A stretch of DNA of 64,000 nucleotides from Symbiodinium microadriaticum (Eukaryota; Sar; Dinophyceae; Suessiales; Symbiodiniaceae). The notes under the pieces are model-generated. The model was not told the origin of the DNA and did not search any database. It saw only the letters and a list, made by a program, of their open reading frames with translations. The translations under genes were made by a program, and so were the position numbers. The stretch covers positions 45,244-109,243 of the forward strand of contig LSRX01000662.1 in NCBI GenBank assembly GCA_001939145.1, read 5' to 3'. Position 1 is the stretch's first letter. Every line of letters begins with the position of its first letter. Of the stretch, positions 1 through 13,101 are shown in pieces.

Positions 1-219
1 CCGAAACCTCACATCCGCACTTCCGAAAGAGCCTCAACAACCACTGCCGTGCTCAGCCTGAATATCTCGTTGACCCTCAAAGCCCTGGCGTCCCCTTCAA
101 CAAACCCCCTTAGCCCTGAGCCCCGAAAACCCTGACCACTAAACCCAAAGCCAAAACGTTCCACCCTCTAAGCCCTAAAAGCCCTAGACCGCAGCACTCA
201 GACGTTTTCTAAGCTGCAG

Positions 220-3200
220 CTGGAAGGACATGTCCTCGGAGTACACTGGCATCATCGGCGTCGGCACCGCATCGGACGGCGGGCCTGAGTTCGAGGTCTC
301 CTGGGGCTTTCGGGGCTTCAATATCTCGCATTTGGTTGCGTTTTTTTCTTTCACGCACATCCTCACGACCACAGTTGGTTGTTGCGGCCGGAGGTGGTTT
401 TGATGCTCGAGACGCGTTGTTCTGCCTGGACGTACTTTGTTTTGCTTGTTTCTTGCCTCAGACGCATCCGTGCCTTGCAGCTCCTTCTTGTTGGTCTCCT
501 TTGTTTCTTGGCCTTGCGCCTCTGGGTGCCGCAGAGGTTCAGGGGCTTGACAGGACTTCTGTGGCTTGGGGCGGTCGCAGGGCCCGCAGGGCCTCAAGGT
601 CGAAAGCCCAAAAACCTAAAACCCTAAACCAGTTCCTGACCTTAAACCTTAAAGCCGGAAACAGGGCCCGGAACAATACGAGGTTTGGGGTTCCGGGTAT
701 GAAGTCGTTCCAAGTTGGGTCCAAGCCGCGCCTGTCCAGGCTCGCGTTGTCTTTGACACCGGGAGCACGAACTTGTGGGTGGCATCCGTGTTGTGTAAGG
801 ACGGGGCGAAACATGTCGAGTTGATGGTTGAGTGAGAATACCACTAGTTGCAAGAACAACTGATGACTGAGATGAGCGCGGATGATCGGCAGCACAGACT
901 TTTTTATCGCTTCATCATAAATGGCGCCCTTTTTCAGCGCCATTGAGGACTCGCCCTGCGACCGCGAGGGTTCGGACAAGTTCTACGACCCCGCCGCTGG
1001 GGCTCAACGATGTACCGAGGGCTTGGAATTGAGTTGTCGGCTTGTATATCATGTTGAGCGGCATCGAGGGCTTGGCTATTTCGGACCGACTATCAGTCCA
1101 GAATCAAACCGAGTCAAGCGAGGGAGATCTGATGCAAGAGCCAAAGCGGTGCCTGTTCGTGGCTTCTCTTGCAAGCTTTGAGTCTCAGGCAAAGTCCTCG
1201 ACGTCCCAGGCTTTCCTGGAAGATGGGATGGACCGCAGCCGATCATTCCTAGGTTTGATGACGTGTGTGGTCCGCTACCGCGTTATTCCTTGTTTTTCAG
1301 GGCACTCAGAATGATGATAGTGATGGTAATGAGTAGCAATTGCCAACGGCGGTGTTCTTGTTTGTCGCTGCAGCTTCTGCTGCTGCAGATGACGCTGATG
1401 GTGCTGATGATGATGGTGATGGTAGGTGTGATCACGATGATCTCACAGTGGGGCTGCGAAGGCTGCCAACACTTTCGATGGCTCCTGTGTCCCATTGCCG
1501 CCTTCGGATAATAGTGTCTTACTCTCTTGCGAAAATCATTATTGGAGGTGTCTTGTTGGTTCTGTTTTTCGTGTCCCTGCAACGGACACATCGTGTATGT
1601 GTGTTTGCTTATCTGCCCCTGGGTAGTCATTAGAGTGTTATCATTCCCCACATCGGGCCTGTTTCCGACCAGAACTCTGTAGATTTTAGAGCTTTTACAC
1701 CGAATATCCGTTCTCTATGCAAGCTGCTCTGGCGGGCTTAGTCCTTTCAATTTTTTTTGAGGTTCCTGAAGAGCGTCCCAGGCTTCTGAGTCATTCTAAG
1801 CACTTCCCTGTGAGGAGAGCGACTCGGACATCGACATCATCTTCGGCACTGGAGAGCTCAAGGGCCCCCTCCACGTGGACACCTATCGCGTAGGCGGGGG
1901 CAGGGGTGGTTTCCGATTCCCCCTCCCCTTCCGGGGTTTTACTCTTTCCCTGGGGCCGAGGCCGAGACAGGTCGTTGGGTTTGGAGCACCCAGACAACGC
2001 CTTTAGAGACTCGGAGCCCTTGGTAGCCTCACCGGGGGATCCCTAGTCGGAGACCTCAGCCGCCACCGCTTCCGGTGACCACGTCGCTCGCCACCAAGCT
2101 CCCTGAACCTTTAGCAAGGTTCCTAAACAGCCCTTAGCCCTAGCCGCCCTAGCAGCCTTTAACCCCCTCCACCCCGGCTTTGTCCCGACTACCACGCTCC
2201 TTTTTTTGCGGGAGAACTTCCGATGTGCAGAGGCCCCATGGCCGTGGAGAAGCAGCCCTTCGCCATGATCCGCGAGATGACCGGCGCCTCGCCCTCTCGT
2301 CCTCTCTCCTCCTCTCCCGCCGTCCTTTTCGTTTCGCTTCCTTAGCTCCTAGTTTCTGCGTCTGGGCTTGTGCTTCAGAGGTTTCCGGCAGAGTTTGGGT
2401 CTCAAGCTTCAAGGCTTTAGGAAGGAAGGGTCTCCGCGAAGCTCGATCAAGAAGCCGGAGTCCCAAAACAAAAACCCACTGCACCGCAAGCTCCCAAAGC
2501 CCCTAGACTCCAAAGCCCGTCTCCGAAGGCCCCACCCCCCCCCCCAAATGTTCACCGAGGCGACGTCTTCTCTTCCTTCCCCTTCGAAGGCATTCTGGGC
2601 CTGGCCTTCCCCTCCCTCTCCTTCGGGGGCATCGAGCCCTTCTTCGAGACGCTCAGCTTAGCTCGGATTCAGATAAAAAAAAGGCGGTGAGTGTCGAGCC
2701 TTCTCTGTTCCGGGGGGGGGGCGGCATAAATTCACAACGCTTCCTTCCAGAGTGTGGCGTTTTGGGCGCCAGTGCCACTTCCACCGCAGTCCTAAAGCCT
2801 CTGCTACGCCTTCACTCCGGAGGTTCAAGCCATCAATCTCGTTGCTTCCGCCCAGGCGAGTCATCAAAGCACCTCGGCGGCCTCGATTTGCGTCGCGACT
2901 TCTTCCAAGCGGTCGCCCAGTCCCCGTCTCGCGAGCGGATAGAGACGCAGTGGGGATGAGTGACGGGGGAGGCCGAGGTGTTTTCGAATCGTCGAACTAT
3001 TGTGGATTGAGAGTGCCTTCTGGCGATCCGGGCGTCCAGTCAGGAAGTTTATGCGCAAGGTCAATGGAAATATATCAAAACATTTGGACGTCCATGGAAT
3101 CATGTAGAATCTTTCTTCTGCATGCGCTGGCTTCTGATGGCCGGCGCCCCAACAAGCAGGAGGACCAGAACAGGAGCTACTCTGCAAAAGTCGCTTCCTT

Positions 3201-3727
3201 AGTAGGAACTAAACCCTAAACCCGAAAAAGCCAGTTTTCTGACTTCTCCGGTCAGTCGAGGCAAAGCTGTTGAAGAGCAATGAGTTCGCGTTTTATTTGA
3301 GCCCGGGTCTGCAAGAGTGGCCGTAGAAAGGATTTTTTTAAGGTAAGGGGTTGTTAGGCATTGACCCGGGAAACCGGGTACCTCTACGCGGGGTCCCTGT
3401 TCATAGCAGTTTGTCAACAGGGTATTTTCTTTTGTTCTTTTTTTCGTCATACTTATTACACTCTTATAGCGTTTGCTTGTAAACCCTAAACCCTAAATCC
3501 TAAACCGTGAGCCCTTGAGCCTTGAAGCCCAAGCCCCAAGCGAGCCTGGCCCCCCAAAAAGAGCCCGAAGTGCCCAATCCTCCCAATGAGTTGTTAAGAA
3601 AGCAAACGCGCGTAAATAGAGCTGAGGAACACGGACAGCAACCGTCCGAGCGCATTGCTTTGGGGCGGCGTGGACAAGGACTTGACGTCCGAATCTCCCA
3701 AAAAGCAGTCCTGCATCGCGGCTGTTG

Positions 3728-3784
<57 letters not shown>

Positions 3785-6700
3785 GAAGTAGTTGGAGGAT
3801 GGAGACGATGGTGGTAATGGTGGTAGAAGCAATCGTCGCAAGCAACTGTCGATAGGTGGAGCAGTGTCGATCTGAGCTTCGGGGTTAAGCCTTCGGCCGG
3901 GCTTCGGCCCTCAAGCGCCTCTACGCCGGAAATCGCAGGCTGTGGGATTCAGCTTCTTAAAAACCCCTAAATCCTACGTCTAACGTCCCGAAGCCTTAAA
4001 CCCTGAAGCGCTAGCGCCCCGCAACCCGGCTTGGCTGCTGGGTCGCGGCTTGCCTCGGAGAAGCTCCCACCACGGAATTAGCGCGTAAACCCCAAAGTCC
4101 TCTAAATCCCGGAAGCCAGAAAAAGCCCTACTAAACCCTACTAGGCCCTATAGTCCCTAAATCCTAAAGTCTTCAACCCTGAAGCCTCCCGACGTTTCTT
4201 CGGGGTGGAGGTTCGGAAGGCTGGGGAAAAGGGTGGTTGTCCCCACCTTCTGAGAAGAGCTGAGCAGGATCTCTTTGATGGTCCGATCGCACCTTGGCTT
4301 GCCGAGTGCCAGTGTCTCAATCCACTCGCAGGTTCGGCAATCTGTTTCGGAGCCTCCTGAACTCGAAGTCCCGGAAAAGAATTGGCAAAGGTCTCAAGGC
4401 AAGGGAAGCAAAAGACGTCTGACAAGGTCTGCACTCGTATCCTGGGTATTGTCGATGGCATGCGGAAGGTCATTGCTGACTGCTCCGGTTCTAGGCGTTC
4501 AGGGCTTTGCCATCTTCGCGGCTGCTTCAGGTGATGTTTCCCGTGGTGAAGCCGCACTACTGGCCCGCCACTGAGGCATCAGCGAGAATTTCAGCAGGTC
4601 CCAAGCAATGAATGCTGGCCACGAAGACGCGGCCCAAACGCCGCATTATCTTGAAGCTTCTAAGCGATCCCGAAACGCAACGGCCTGATGTCTCTTTGCA
4701 TCTCAAAATGTAGTATCCATAGAAAGAGGCGAGTAGCTCGAGGCTTTCCGATTGGTGAGGGTACACGCCTATTGACCGATGCTAGCGGTGCACGTGCCAA
4801 AGCGCGCTGGACAACCTGCATGTAGAGCTGTCAAAGTCGGGCAGAGAACTGGGAGTAATCTGGGCTTCAATCCTCGATGGTTTAAAACCTGGCTCGGGCG
4901 TGTATCGGATTGTTCTGCCGCTTGACTACTGATGATGCTTGCTTGGCATTTTAGTTATAGTTTCAAACTATTTGTGCAAATGTTTGGCTGCCCGGTGTTC
5001 GATGGCATCCGCGCTTCGCATGTCAATGCAGACATTGCATGGAGACCTTCTGACCTTCACCACTCCGAAAACTCCAAACTGCTGAGTTGCAACGATACCT
5101 GAAGCAAAGCCGTCCTCTTGACGTCTGACAGTTCGTCAGATGCAAACCACATAGCCGCATAACTTTGCCAGCTCTGAGAGATAGACCTGAGTGCTTCCGC
5201 CAAATTAGTCCGACTGCGCGCACGTCTCTCGCTGGCTAAGCAGGAAAGGCATCCAGAATCCCAAACTTTGGTGTTTGTCCCAAGCCCCAGAACCCCAAAG
5301 CCCTAAAGCCAAAATGGTAGATTTCCCCCGTTTCTCCGAGGTCCCTGGAGCTCGTGGATTTCCGGATCAAAGGACAGTCGATCAAGGCCCAGCCTGCCGG
5401 CGATGCTCGAAATTTGAAACGAGGGCTCTCGCTGATCCACAGCTGAGACTCGCTTGCAGTGCCACAATGTGCCCGAGCGGGTGCGCGCAACGGGTGTTGT
5501 AAGCTTCGGGATGGAGGTATGTTCAAAGTCAGAAGCGTCGGCGCACCAGTGCGAACCTCTCTGAAGCCTCGACCCTCTGAATAAATTTCAATGCCATAAA
5601 CTCCACAGCAGCTCGACCGCCGGGCCCGAAACCCCAGGCCCAAAAGCCCCGTCCGAGCGCCCCGAAACCGTGGAAGCTTCGAGTCTTCGCCAGAGGCCCA
5701 TGTGTCGGATGAGAGCAAGGCCTGGAGCTCAGGGGAATAGTTTTTTTTTTAAGATCCCTGTTTCGGGGGGTTTGGGGTTTGGGGCTTTGAGGTTTAGGGT
5801 CTATGGGGTTTGAGGGTTTAGGGGTTTAGGGTTGGGGGTTTTGGGGTTTGGGGCTAGGGGAGCCAGGTCATGAAGAGTGAAGGGCAGGAGTCCTGTCGCT
5901 GTGACTCTGAGGCTCAGGGTTTTGGGCTTTGGACTTGGGTTTCGGCTCTTGAGGATTCTCGATAGGCGCCGTACCCTCGGATCCCCCACCTTCCCCCGCC
6001 ACCCCTCCAACAATCTTGTGCAAAAAAAGCTATGAAACAGCAAAAACACAAATCCTTCGAGGAACCCACACAAAAGCCCTTTGATCGTAATCCTCAGAGT
6101 AACCCCATCTAAACACCCGCTAAACCTCAAACCCTAAACCTTAAAGCCTTCACTGCCCTGAAGCCCGAAGCCCCTCCATCTCTGAGGCCAAGTATGTGCT
6201 GGTAGACAGTGGTACCACCTACTTCACGGCACCCTCGGACAGCCGGCTGCAGTGCAGGTCGTGCCTTTTGGGTTTAGGGGCTTTAGGGCTCAGGGCTTTG
6301 AGGTTCAGGAGCCTCGGTTTAGGTTTTTGTGGGATTTTGGGAGTTTCTATTGGTTCTAGGGTTTAGGGTTTTGGGGCTTTGGTTTATCGTTGAGAGGTTC
6401 CTGAACTGAGCCGGCAAGATGCACCGGGCGGCGTCCCAAAAAGGATCTCAAGCCCCCCCTTACATCCCCTTACACCTCAGGTTTAGGACTTAGGGTTTAG
6501 GGGTTTGGGTTTAGGGTTCAGGGTTTGGGGGGTTTAGGGATTCGGGTTTAGGGATCAGGGTTTAGGGATTAGGGTTTCTCCGACTTCAGTGAAACTTCTC
6601 AGTGGGGGGGGGGGGAAGTTACCATAGTAAAGCAAGCATTCAATTTACCATAGATCCCTATTATGGTAACTTAGCCCAGAAGGAGCTCCCATGAAGCTCA

Positions 6701-9700
6701 GGAGATGTACTACAGCATCATGAAGCACTTCCCCGAGGCTGCCTGCAGCGCCTCGGAAAGCATCTTGCGGAAGCTTTTTGTGTGATGCAGTTTAAATTGA
6801 AGCATCCAAATCCTAAACCCCAAAACCCTAAAACCCTAAACCCTAAAACCCTAAACCCTAAAACCCTAAGCCCTAAACCAGCAGTAGCTTCCCACCAGCT
6901 TCCTCTTCTCGGATTCCCAACTGTTTGGACTTGGGAGATCACTGGAAGGGAGCTGGGGTTTGTCAAGGGGCTCTGTGTGGCTGGTATTGAAACGTTGGAG
7001 GGTGGGGGAAACCAATGTATTCATGAGGTTTAGACGGAATGATGCGGGAGCTGGGAGGGACGGAGACCAAGGAACATGGGTAGGACCGGTTTGTTTCTGG
7101 TTTAGGCCTTCGCGTCTTATCCGAGCGGTGCGCAGGACACCGGTTGAGGCTTCGGCCCGGCATGAGCCGGTAGCCCTGACAAGGGTAAACGAAAGTGGAA
7201 AGAACTTGTGGCGGGAGTCGACCCGGCACACGATGTCACCACAGACCTGTGGACCAGAGGTCGTCGTACTTTGAGCTTCCACTCTTCCAATCGCATGTCC
7301 TCATACTGTGGCAAGAGCACCGGTGCCCACTCCTACTTTTCACCTAGGTGATGTGGAGGACTACCCGCCCATTCAGTACGTCCTGCGCAGCGCCCACAAC
7401 CAGACCTTCACATTGGAGGTGTGGCTGCGTCAACGGGAGGTCCAACTATGCGTAGGTGTAGTGATCAACTGTATTTCGCGAGTTTCTGCCTGCTCATCAC
7501 ATAGCAGTTTTGACGGGATTTGCAGTCATTCCCGTGTTCTGCTCGGACATGTGCTGGAAGCACGTCGCAGAAAGTTTTCTCTTGGACTGAGTGGGCAGCG
7601 CGGCTTGACGCCTACGTGGGGAAGCGCTGTGGACTGTGAAGAGTCTTGCAGACAGCAGATGTGGGATTTTGCTTTCGGCAGGTGAGCCAAGAGACCTACA
7701 TGGCTGCTCGGCTGAATCCAATGGGCTCTTCAACTGCTTGTTGCAACTGAAACTCGGCTTTCGATGTCAAATTCGGGACGGGTCAGCGCAGGCATAGTTT
7801 TCTGCAGGGGGTTCTGGCTCAATTTGCTTGTCGTGGATCAGAGGAGTGTGTACATGCTTGTTACCCACCTGCTGCATTCTGATCAAGTAGCGGCTCATCA
7901 GAAATGTCTGCGTTTCCGGAGACACTTTACTTTGTATGTTTTCCGGTTGATCTTGCAAGTTTCAGGTGTCGTGGTTTCAGCGGTCAGACATCCAACCGAG
8001 CCTCCAAAGTAACAACCCGAGGTCATGGACGAGTACGATTCCTGCCGCCCGGCCTTCATGAAACTGGACATCAAACGGAAATCCTACGGACCTGCGATGA
8101 TCCTGGGTGAGGCCTGAACTTGCTATCGTTGCTGTTAGACCGGTACTACAAGTAGGACCAGATGACGATGGCCATCACTGTTGCTGCCCCGTCTGCTATC
8201 GCTCGAAGCAAGTTCTAGCCTTACACGTGTTTGCGTGCCGTGTTTCTTGTTGTTGCTGTTGCCATCCCTGTTGCTGCCGTTACTATTATTCCTGTGCCGT
8301 TCTTCCCAGTGGTTCCCTGCATGTAGTGAGGTGCAACTCGATTCTGCAGTGTCTACAGCATACTCTGAACGCGGAGGGGAGGGCATGGTCGGGGGTTTCA
8401 CCTAAATCTCCGAGACCGTTGGTTTTAGTCTTCCTCCGATAAGTGCCACTTAGGACCAGAATCAGTTTTTGCTATCACGCTTCCTGCTCCGGCTCTGTCA
8501 TAGCTGTTGCAGCTGTCCTGGGTGTCTGTGTGTGAGCTTGTGCTTTGCGTGGTGGCTGCTGCTGCGGTCTCTGTAAGTGAAGTTTCCTATCCGGGCGCAG
8601 AACTGGACGGCAGGTCTTCATGCGGCATTTTTTCACGGTGTTCAGCAGAGGGGCAAGGGCCTCAGCAGAAGCGGCTGTTATCGGTTGCTGGTGGTCAGTA
8701 TCAACATGTTCATTACAGATGTTTCATGTTCTGGAATTTCGTACGTCATAGGCTCCCCAACAAGCTAGGGCCACAAGAATCCATAACACGTTACCTTATA
8801 GGGTTGTCAATGACACGTTGAAATTCAGAAAATTGCTCCATCTCTGGCGTTACAATTCTTCAACAACCCCGTGCGAATACTGAGACCTTCTGCGACTGCC
8901 ACGACTCGCTCAAACCCTCAGATCAGCCCAATCCCTCCAGCCCCCAAACTTCAGGAACAACAAGCGGGCCGCAACAAGACCCCAAGGTTTCCCTGAAATG
9001 GCAACCCCTCGAACGCGCTTTTGTTGAACAGCTCCAAAGCGCCAAGCCCTCTCCAAAGTGCTTGCAACACGCAAAGCCCCTAAACCCCAAACCCTGTAAG
9101 CCCAACACCCCGAAAGTCCCCACCTTGCAGGCCAAAACGGCCGGTAGGGTTTAGCCCCACCATCCCCAAATCCTGCAACCCTGCATTTCTTAAAAATCCT
9201 GAACCATAAAGAGCCACAATATAGAGGTCTAAATAATTGGGAAGCAAGTGGAGGTCCTGTTTCTGTAGTCCCTGAAGAATCATACTACCACAGACACAAA
9301 CACCCTCTTCCCTTCAAACCCCCCAAAAAAGAGCCCCGTTCCACCTCAAAGCCCCCAAGCCCTTCAACACCAAAAAAGTACAGCCATACCACAGCGTACA
9401 CCCACTAGCAAACTCCCCCCTGAACCCCTCAACCCTTAAAGCCCTTAAAACCCGCAAAAACCTTAAAAACCCGTTAAAAACTTTAAATAACACCCAGAAG
9501 CCGTTAAAACCCTAAACCCTCGAGTCTACGGCCCCCCCCCTTTGTGCGCTGCTTCTCAAGGACGGAAGCCTCGAAGAGGCTAAGGTGGGCTTCGCGCGCG
9601 CGAAAGCAGGCGCCTGCCCCTCCCTCCCCCCCCGGCTCGGAGGTGAGGGGTTCGGTTTAGGGGTTTGGGGTTTAGGGTACAAGGGTGAGGGGTTCGCCCC

Positions 9701-9776
9701 CAGGCTGCGGCTTTTCAAAAGGGGGTGTTGTAAGGGTATGTCATGCATCATTGGGTTTCTTATCTTTCTGAACTAA
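220..9776 (+). CDS. Pepsin-like aspartic protease (family A1), about 14 exons, 5' partial
   Basis: An endopeptidase with two catalytic aspartates, recovered by joining short exons: 220-295, 740-792 (or 787), 938 (or 948)-1001, 1815-1905, 2233-2283, 2560-2686, 2856-2934, 5341-5386, 6187-6237, 6702-6744, 7348-7418, 8022-8111, 8614-8652 and 9561 onward. Motifs come in pepsin order: SSEYTGIIGVGT, first active site VVFDTGSTNLW, flap IIFGTGEL, EGILGLAFPS, GGLDLRR, LVDFRIKG, second active site VLVDSGTTYFTAPS, YPPIQYVL, AMILGE+VFMRHFFTVF, and the C-terminal strand AKVGFARAK. Reading phase is conserved at most joins; introns begin GT, GC or GA and nearly all exons begin after AG^G. The flap position usually held by Tyr is Phe. 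The N-terminus (signal or propeptide) lies outside the window. The join after 2686 is unresolved, and the last exon runs into a TTTAGGG block, so its stop is uncertain. Substrate and location cannot be inferred. Family assignment is firm; exact borders are not. Confidence 0.8.
3731..3783. repeat. (CAG)n microsatellite
   Basis: About 17 perfect CAG units in a protease intron; open in all frames, giving spurious poly-Gln, poly-Ala and poly-Ser (and, on the other strand, poly-Leu) reading frames. Confidence 0.95.
5758..5866. repeat. Telomere-like TTTAGGG/TTTGGGG block
   Basis: Imperfect GGTTTAGGG and GGGTTTGGGG units within an intron of the protease gene. Confidence 0.7.
6270..6580. repeat. Telomere-like TTTAGGG block (interrupted)
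   Basis: Two runs of GGGTTTAGGG-type units (6,270-6,384 and 6,476-6,575) within the protease intron between exons 6,187-6,237 and 6,702-6,744. Confidence 0.7.
6616..6672. mobile_element. 57-bp MITE-like inverted-repeat element, family Z copy 1
   Basis: Begins AAGTTACCATA and ends with its perfect reverse complement TATGGTAACTT, making an 11-bp terminal inverted repeat with an imperfectly palindromic centre. Related copies lie at 13,102-13,158 (opposite orientation, same length) and 38,959-39,017. It is in an intron of the protease gene, ending 29 bp before the exon at 6,702. No clear target-site duplication is visible. Confidence 0.65.
6808..6880. repeat. Telomere-like CCCTAAA block
   Basis: Tandem CCCTAAAACCCTAAA units, opposite in sense to the neighbouring intron blocks. 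Read as protein this gives the false NPKTLNPK repeats. Confidence 0.75.
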
Positions 9777-10035
9777 AAAAGAATTCAAGCAAAATTGTCG
9801 AGCTTTCAGGAGAAGCCTCGGTAACAACCGGCGGTGAAACTCGTCCTGACGCTCAGATCCGAGAGAATAATCTGCATCAGGCGCAAGAGCCCCAAACAGT
9901 TCAAAAGTTATATATATGCTTTTGTTCCAGAAGTTGTGCAGAGGGCCTGGAGCCTAATTCTCTGGCTCGGGCAAAGCAAGCATGGCTTCGGACGCTTTCC
10001 GGTGCTGTGTCCTTTCTTGTCGTCCTTAGGACTCC

Positions 10036-10135
10036 TCCCTCCCTCCTCTCTCCCTCCCCTCTCCCTCTCTCCCTCTCTCCCTCTCCCTCTCCCTCTCTCC
10101 CTCTCTCCCTCTCTCCCTCTCTCCCTCTCTCCCTC

Positions 10136-10226
<91 letters not shown>

Positions 10227-10230
10227 GTTA
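10036..10230. repeat. Compound microsatellite (CCCTCTCT)n-(GTCT)n-(TC)n
   Basis: Pyrimidine-only tract changing motif twice: CCCTCTCT to about 10,135, GTCT to about 10,205, then TC. Confidence 0.95.
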
Positions 10231-10365
10231 GCATCCTGGCACTGCAGAGGCGCCGAGCCCAAGATCGAAGGCCACACGCGCAAGGCACCGGATGTCGGGT
10301 GGCTGGGGCTTTTTGGGCCATGCCCCTCTCCCCAACCGCCTTGCCCAACCGACACCAAAGGAAAT

Positions 10366-10425
10366 CAGGGGGTTTAGGGTGTTTAGGGTGTTTAGGGTTT
10401 AGGGGTTTAGGGGTTTAGGGAGCAG
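10366..10425. repeat. Telomere-like TTTAGGG block
   Basis: GGGTGTTTAGGGTGTTTAGGG then GTTTAGGG units. Confidence 0.7.
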
Positions 10426-10937
10426 GTCGTAGAACCTATAATTGCTGTCCCGGAAAGCAGCTGAGCCGGCACCCCTCCCCGGGGATTATTATCTTGGGTT
10501 CTCCATTGAGAAATCCTATGGACCCTGAACTCATACACCCCAAGGTTTCCTTCAGAAAACGCTGCCAACTTATCCTTGAACCCAAATCTCTGATTAGACC
10601 CCAAGGCCCCTCAAACAGGGGAAGCCCCGACCAAGACAAGCCTCTAAACTTGTAAATTTTACGTCGGAAGCCCCTTTGCCCTGTAGCCCTGGGCCCTAAA
10701 AAGCCCTTCGCCGCAAAGGCCGAAACCCCGAACACCCTAAAGCTCAAAACCCTAAAAAAGCTCCTAAGCCCCAAAAACCCAGAAACCACGCATCCCCCCC
10801 CAAAAAAAAAATAGCAGCGCACAAAAGCTAGAACAAAGCTTCCGCGCCCCCCTCCCGGAGCCCGGCGTTCAGAGGCCTCGTACCTGCAGCCGCTCCAGGT
10901 CGGCTCATCCTTGAGAGAGGGGCTTAAATAAATAAGT

Positions 10938-11125
10938 GCCAATACCATTTTTTTTGGGGGGTGTTCCTTATTATAATTGAAGTAAAAAATAATTTGTGGG
11001 GGGTTCTTTATTATAATTAGTGTAAAAAACATATTATTTTTGCGGGGTCCCTATTATACTTATACTTATAGTAAAAGAGACTATTTTGGGGTTCCTTATT
11101 CTAATAATAGTAGAAGCCCTGCTCT
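10938..11125. repeat. Imperfect minisatellite, about 42-bp unit
   Basis: The word GGGGTTCCTTATTATAATT, with variants, recurs near 10,960, 11,003, 11,045 and 11,088, each followed by AGTAAAA-like sequence. A single similar unit is at about 30,584. Confidence 0.5.
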
Positions 11126-11602
11126 TATTATGAAGGCCCCTACAGTATACGAGGGTTTCTTGTTGTGCGAAGGCGGAGGGGTTTAGGGTTTCAGGAGTTG
11201 AAGGATTTGGGGCTTAGGCTCTAGGGGGTTTGTAGCCTTGGGGGTTAGGACCGGTAGGCCCTAAACCCTAGACCCTAAAGGCATTGAGAGGTTTAGGGTT
11301 TTGAAGGGCTCTGTGGCATTTAGGAGAGCCAGCGGTCGGCGGCTTCAGGCTTCTGGGTTTCATGGGGGATTGTCGACGGTTTTGGGTTTAGGGGTTATAG
11401 GGTTTGCGGTTTCTTCGAGATTGTGGGGCCTTGGGTCTTTCAGGGAAGGTGTTTGGTCCTGCTTCGTAGCTGTGAGGCAGCAGTGTTCTTGCAAGGCACA
11501 GGGATGGACAAACAGCCCCTGCTCGGGTTCTCCGGTTTTTGAGCCTCGTGTCTCTCGCCCCAGCGAGCTCTAGACTTTTCTGCGGCGTAGGATGGGTTGA
11601 GG

Positions 11603-11687
11603 GTTGCCGAAAATAGGGGACCCTAAAATATAGTACCCTTAATAGCAGGATCCTATTTTTATAAAGGTACCCCTAATTTTCGGAAAC
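11603..11687 (-). mobile_element. MITE-like element, family Y copy 1
   Basis: About 85 bp bounded by inverted repeats of the GTTTCCGAAAAT / ATTTTCGGAAAC type. Its reverse complement aligns over the full length with the copies at 14,058-14,150 and 58,653-58,746, including the internal GGATCCTACTATT-like and GGGTACTATATT-like blocks. Confidence 0.65.
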
Positions 11688-13101
11688 TCCCGTTTATCTA
11701 CACCGCGGAATCTTGACACCTGAGCCGAAAAGTTGAAAAGCCCGGCTCCGGCTTCGATCCCATCTCTCGCCCCCGAAACCATGGCAGCCTTTGGACAACT
11801 TCGGGGATCCCTGAAGGCTTCGGGCGCTTCTGAGCCTTGCGCCTTCGGCTTGAAGCCTTCAAAGTGCTTTGCTGTGTTTCTGAGCAGGCCGGTTCGATGA
11901 TGCGGAGGCAAACCGGAGCCATCCGACAGAGGCCAGGCCATGACATTCGGGATGTGAGTTTGTTGGAGGTTTACTAGGGCTTTGCGCATGGTGCGGGTGT
12001 CCGAGCATCATGGCTGGGGCTTGGGGTGCGGCTTTAGGGCTTAGGGTCTGGGGCTGATGCTTTCGGCTGTCGTTGCAGTTTGAGGGTGTAGGGTTGTCGG
12101 ATGCAAACGGTGGCTGTAATGATCTCAACCATCGAGTTGTATCGAGCACTGAAGAGCTATTGTCAGTGGCATTATCGTGACGGCAACAGCACTTTGGCAT
12201 AGTTCGTACAGACAGCTTCCGGAATCAGACACGAATGTGCATAAAGGCTCAGGACGTTTCGGGGCCTAGAAGGGGACCTTGGAGGTTTGACCTCAGAGTT
12301 TTAGTTGTTGATCTTCGGGCCTTACAAATTCCTTTGTCGAATGCAGTAGCAGTAGCCATGCAAGTGTGATGCGTGTGTAGGAAAAGCAAGCACGTTGTCC
12401 TCACTTCTTCTCTACATAGCAGGGTTTCCGGGCCTTGCATCTCTCATCCGTTGCCCTGTCTGAGGCAGATTGCATGACGTGCGCCGGCCCGTAGCAGTTG
12501 CCTCTCGTTTTGCCTCTCCCCCCGCAGCCGTGCTACTGGGCGAGTGAGCGTTAGTTCGGAGCTGACTTGACTCGGCGAGCCTCAAAACGGATCGCCTTCC
12601 CTGGTTGGGGATGCCTTGGGACGGGGCAGACTTGAGGGCCATCTCTTGGGGGAAGAATCTCCGGTCCTTGCTTCCCGTGCTTCAGGGGCCCCTCGGACCT
12701 CGGCTTCAAGGGTGAACCGAGCCTGTGCAGAATTGAGCCTGGAGCAGCCGACAGAACCGGAAGTCGGGTCGCGCCGCCCCGATTTATCATCTAGGGGGTT
12801 CCTATGACAAGAACCCTACGTTTTCCAGGGTCAAGAGGAGCTCTTGTGAGAGCTTGTTACTCGAGCCGACCGCAGAAACCGCAACAAAGCTCTGCACCCC
12901 GAGAAGAAGAGTCCTGGACTTCGGCTCCTCCTAATCGTTATCACAAAACAAAGAGCCCTCCCTGAAGCTCAAGGTCAAACCCCTGTACACCTAGACCTCT
13001 AAGCCCCCTAACCCTGACTCTCATGACAGTGCCCCACTCCCCGAAACCCCTAAAACCCCCCGAACCCCCCAAGCCCGGGTTCTTGCTAAGGGATTTTGCT
13101 T

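Noticed and set aside
3500..3855. Poly-Leu, poly-Ala, poly-Ser frames
   Set aside because: Produced by the (CAG)17 microsatellite; open on both strands only because CAG contains no stop in any frame.
6718..7033. Open frames with repeated LNPKTLNPK or LGFRVLGFRV peptides
   Set aside because: They are translations of TTTAGGG/CCCTAAA arrays on the two strands; real exons of the protease lie in other frames nearby.
9743..10418. Long frames of LSVCLSVCLSV / TDRQTDRQ type
   Set aside because: Readings of the CCCTCTCT/GTCT microsatellite.
11639..11989. 116-codon minus-strand frame starting MRKALVNLQQ
   Set aside because: Reads straight through a MITE-like element at its end and has no recognisable domain; kept as a weak possibility only.
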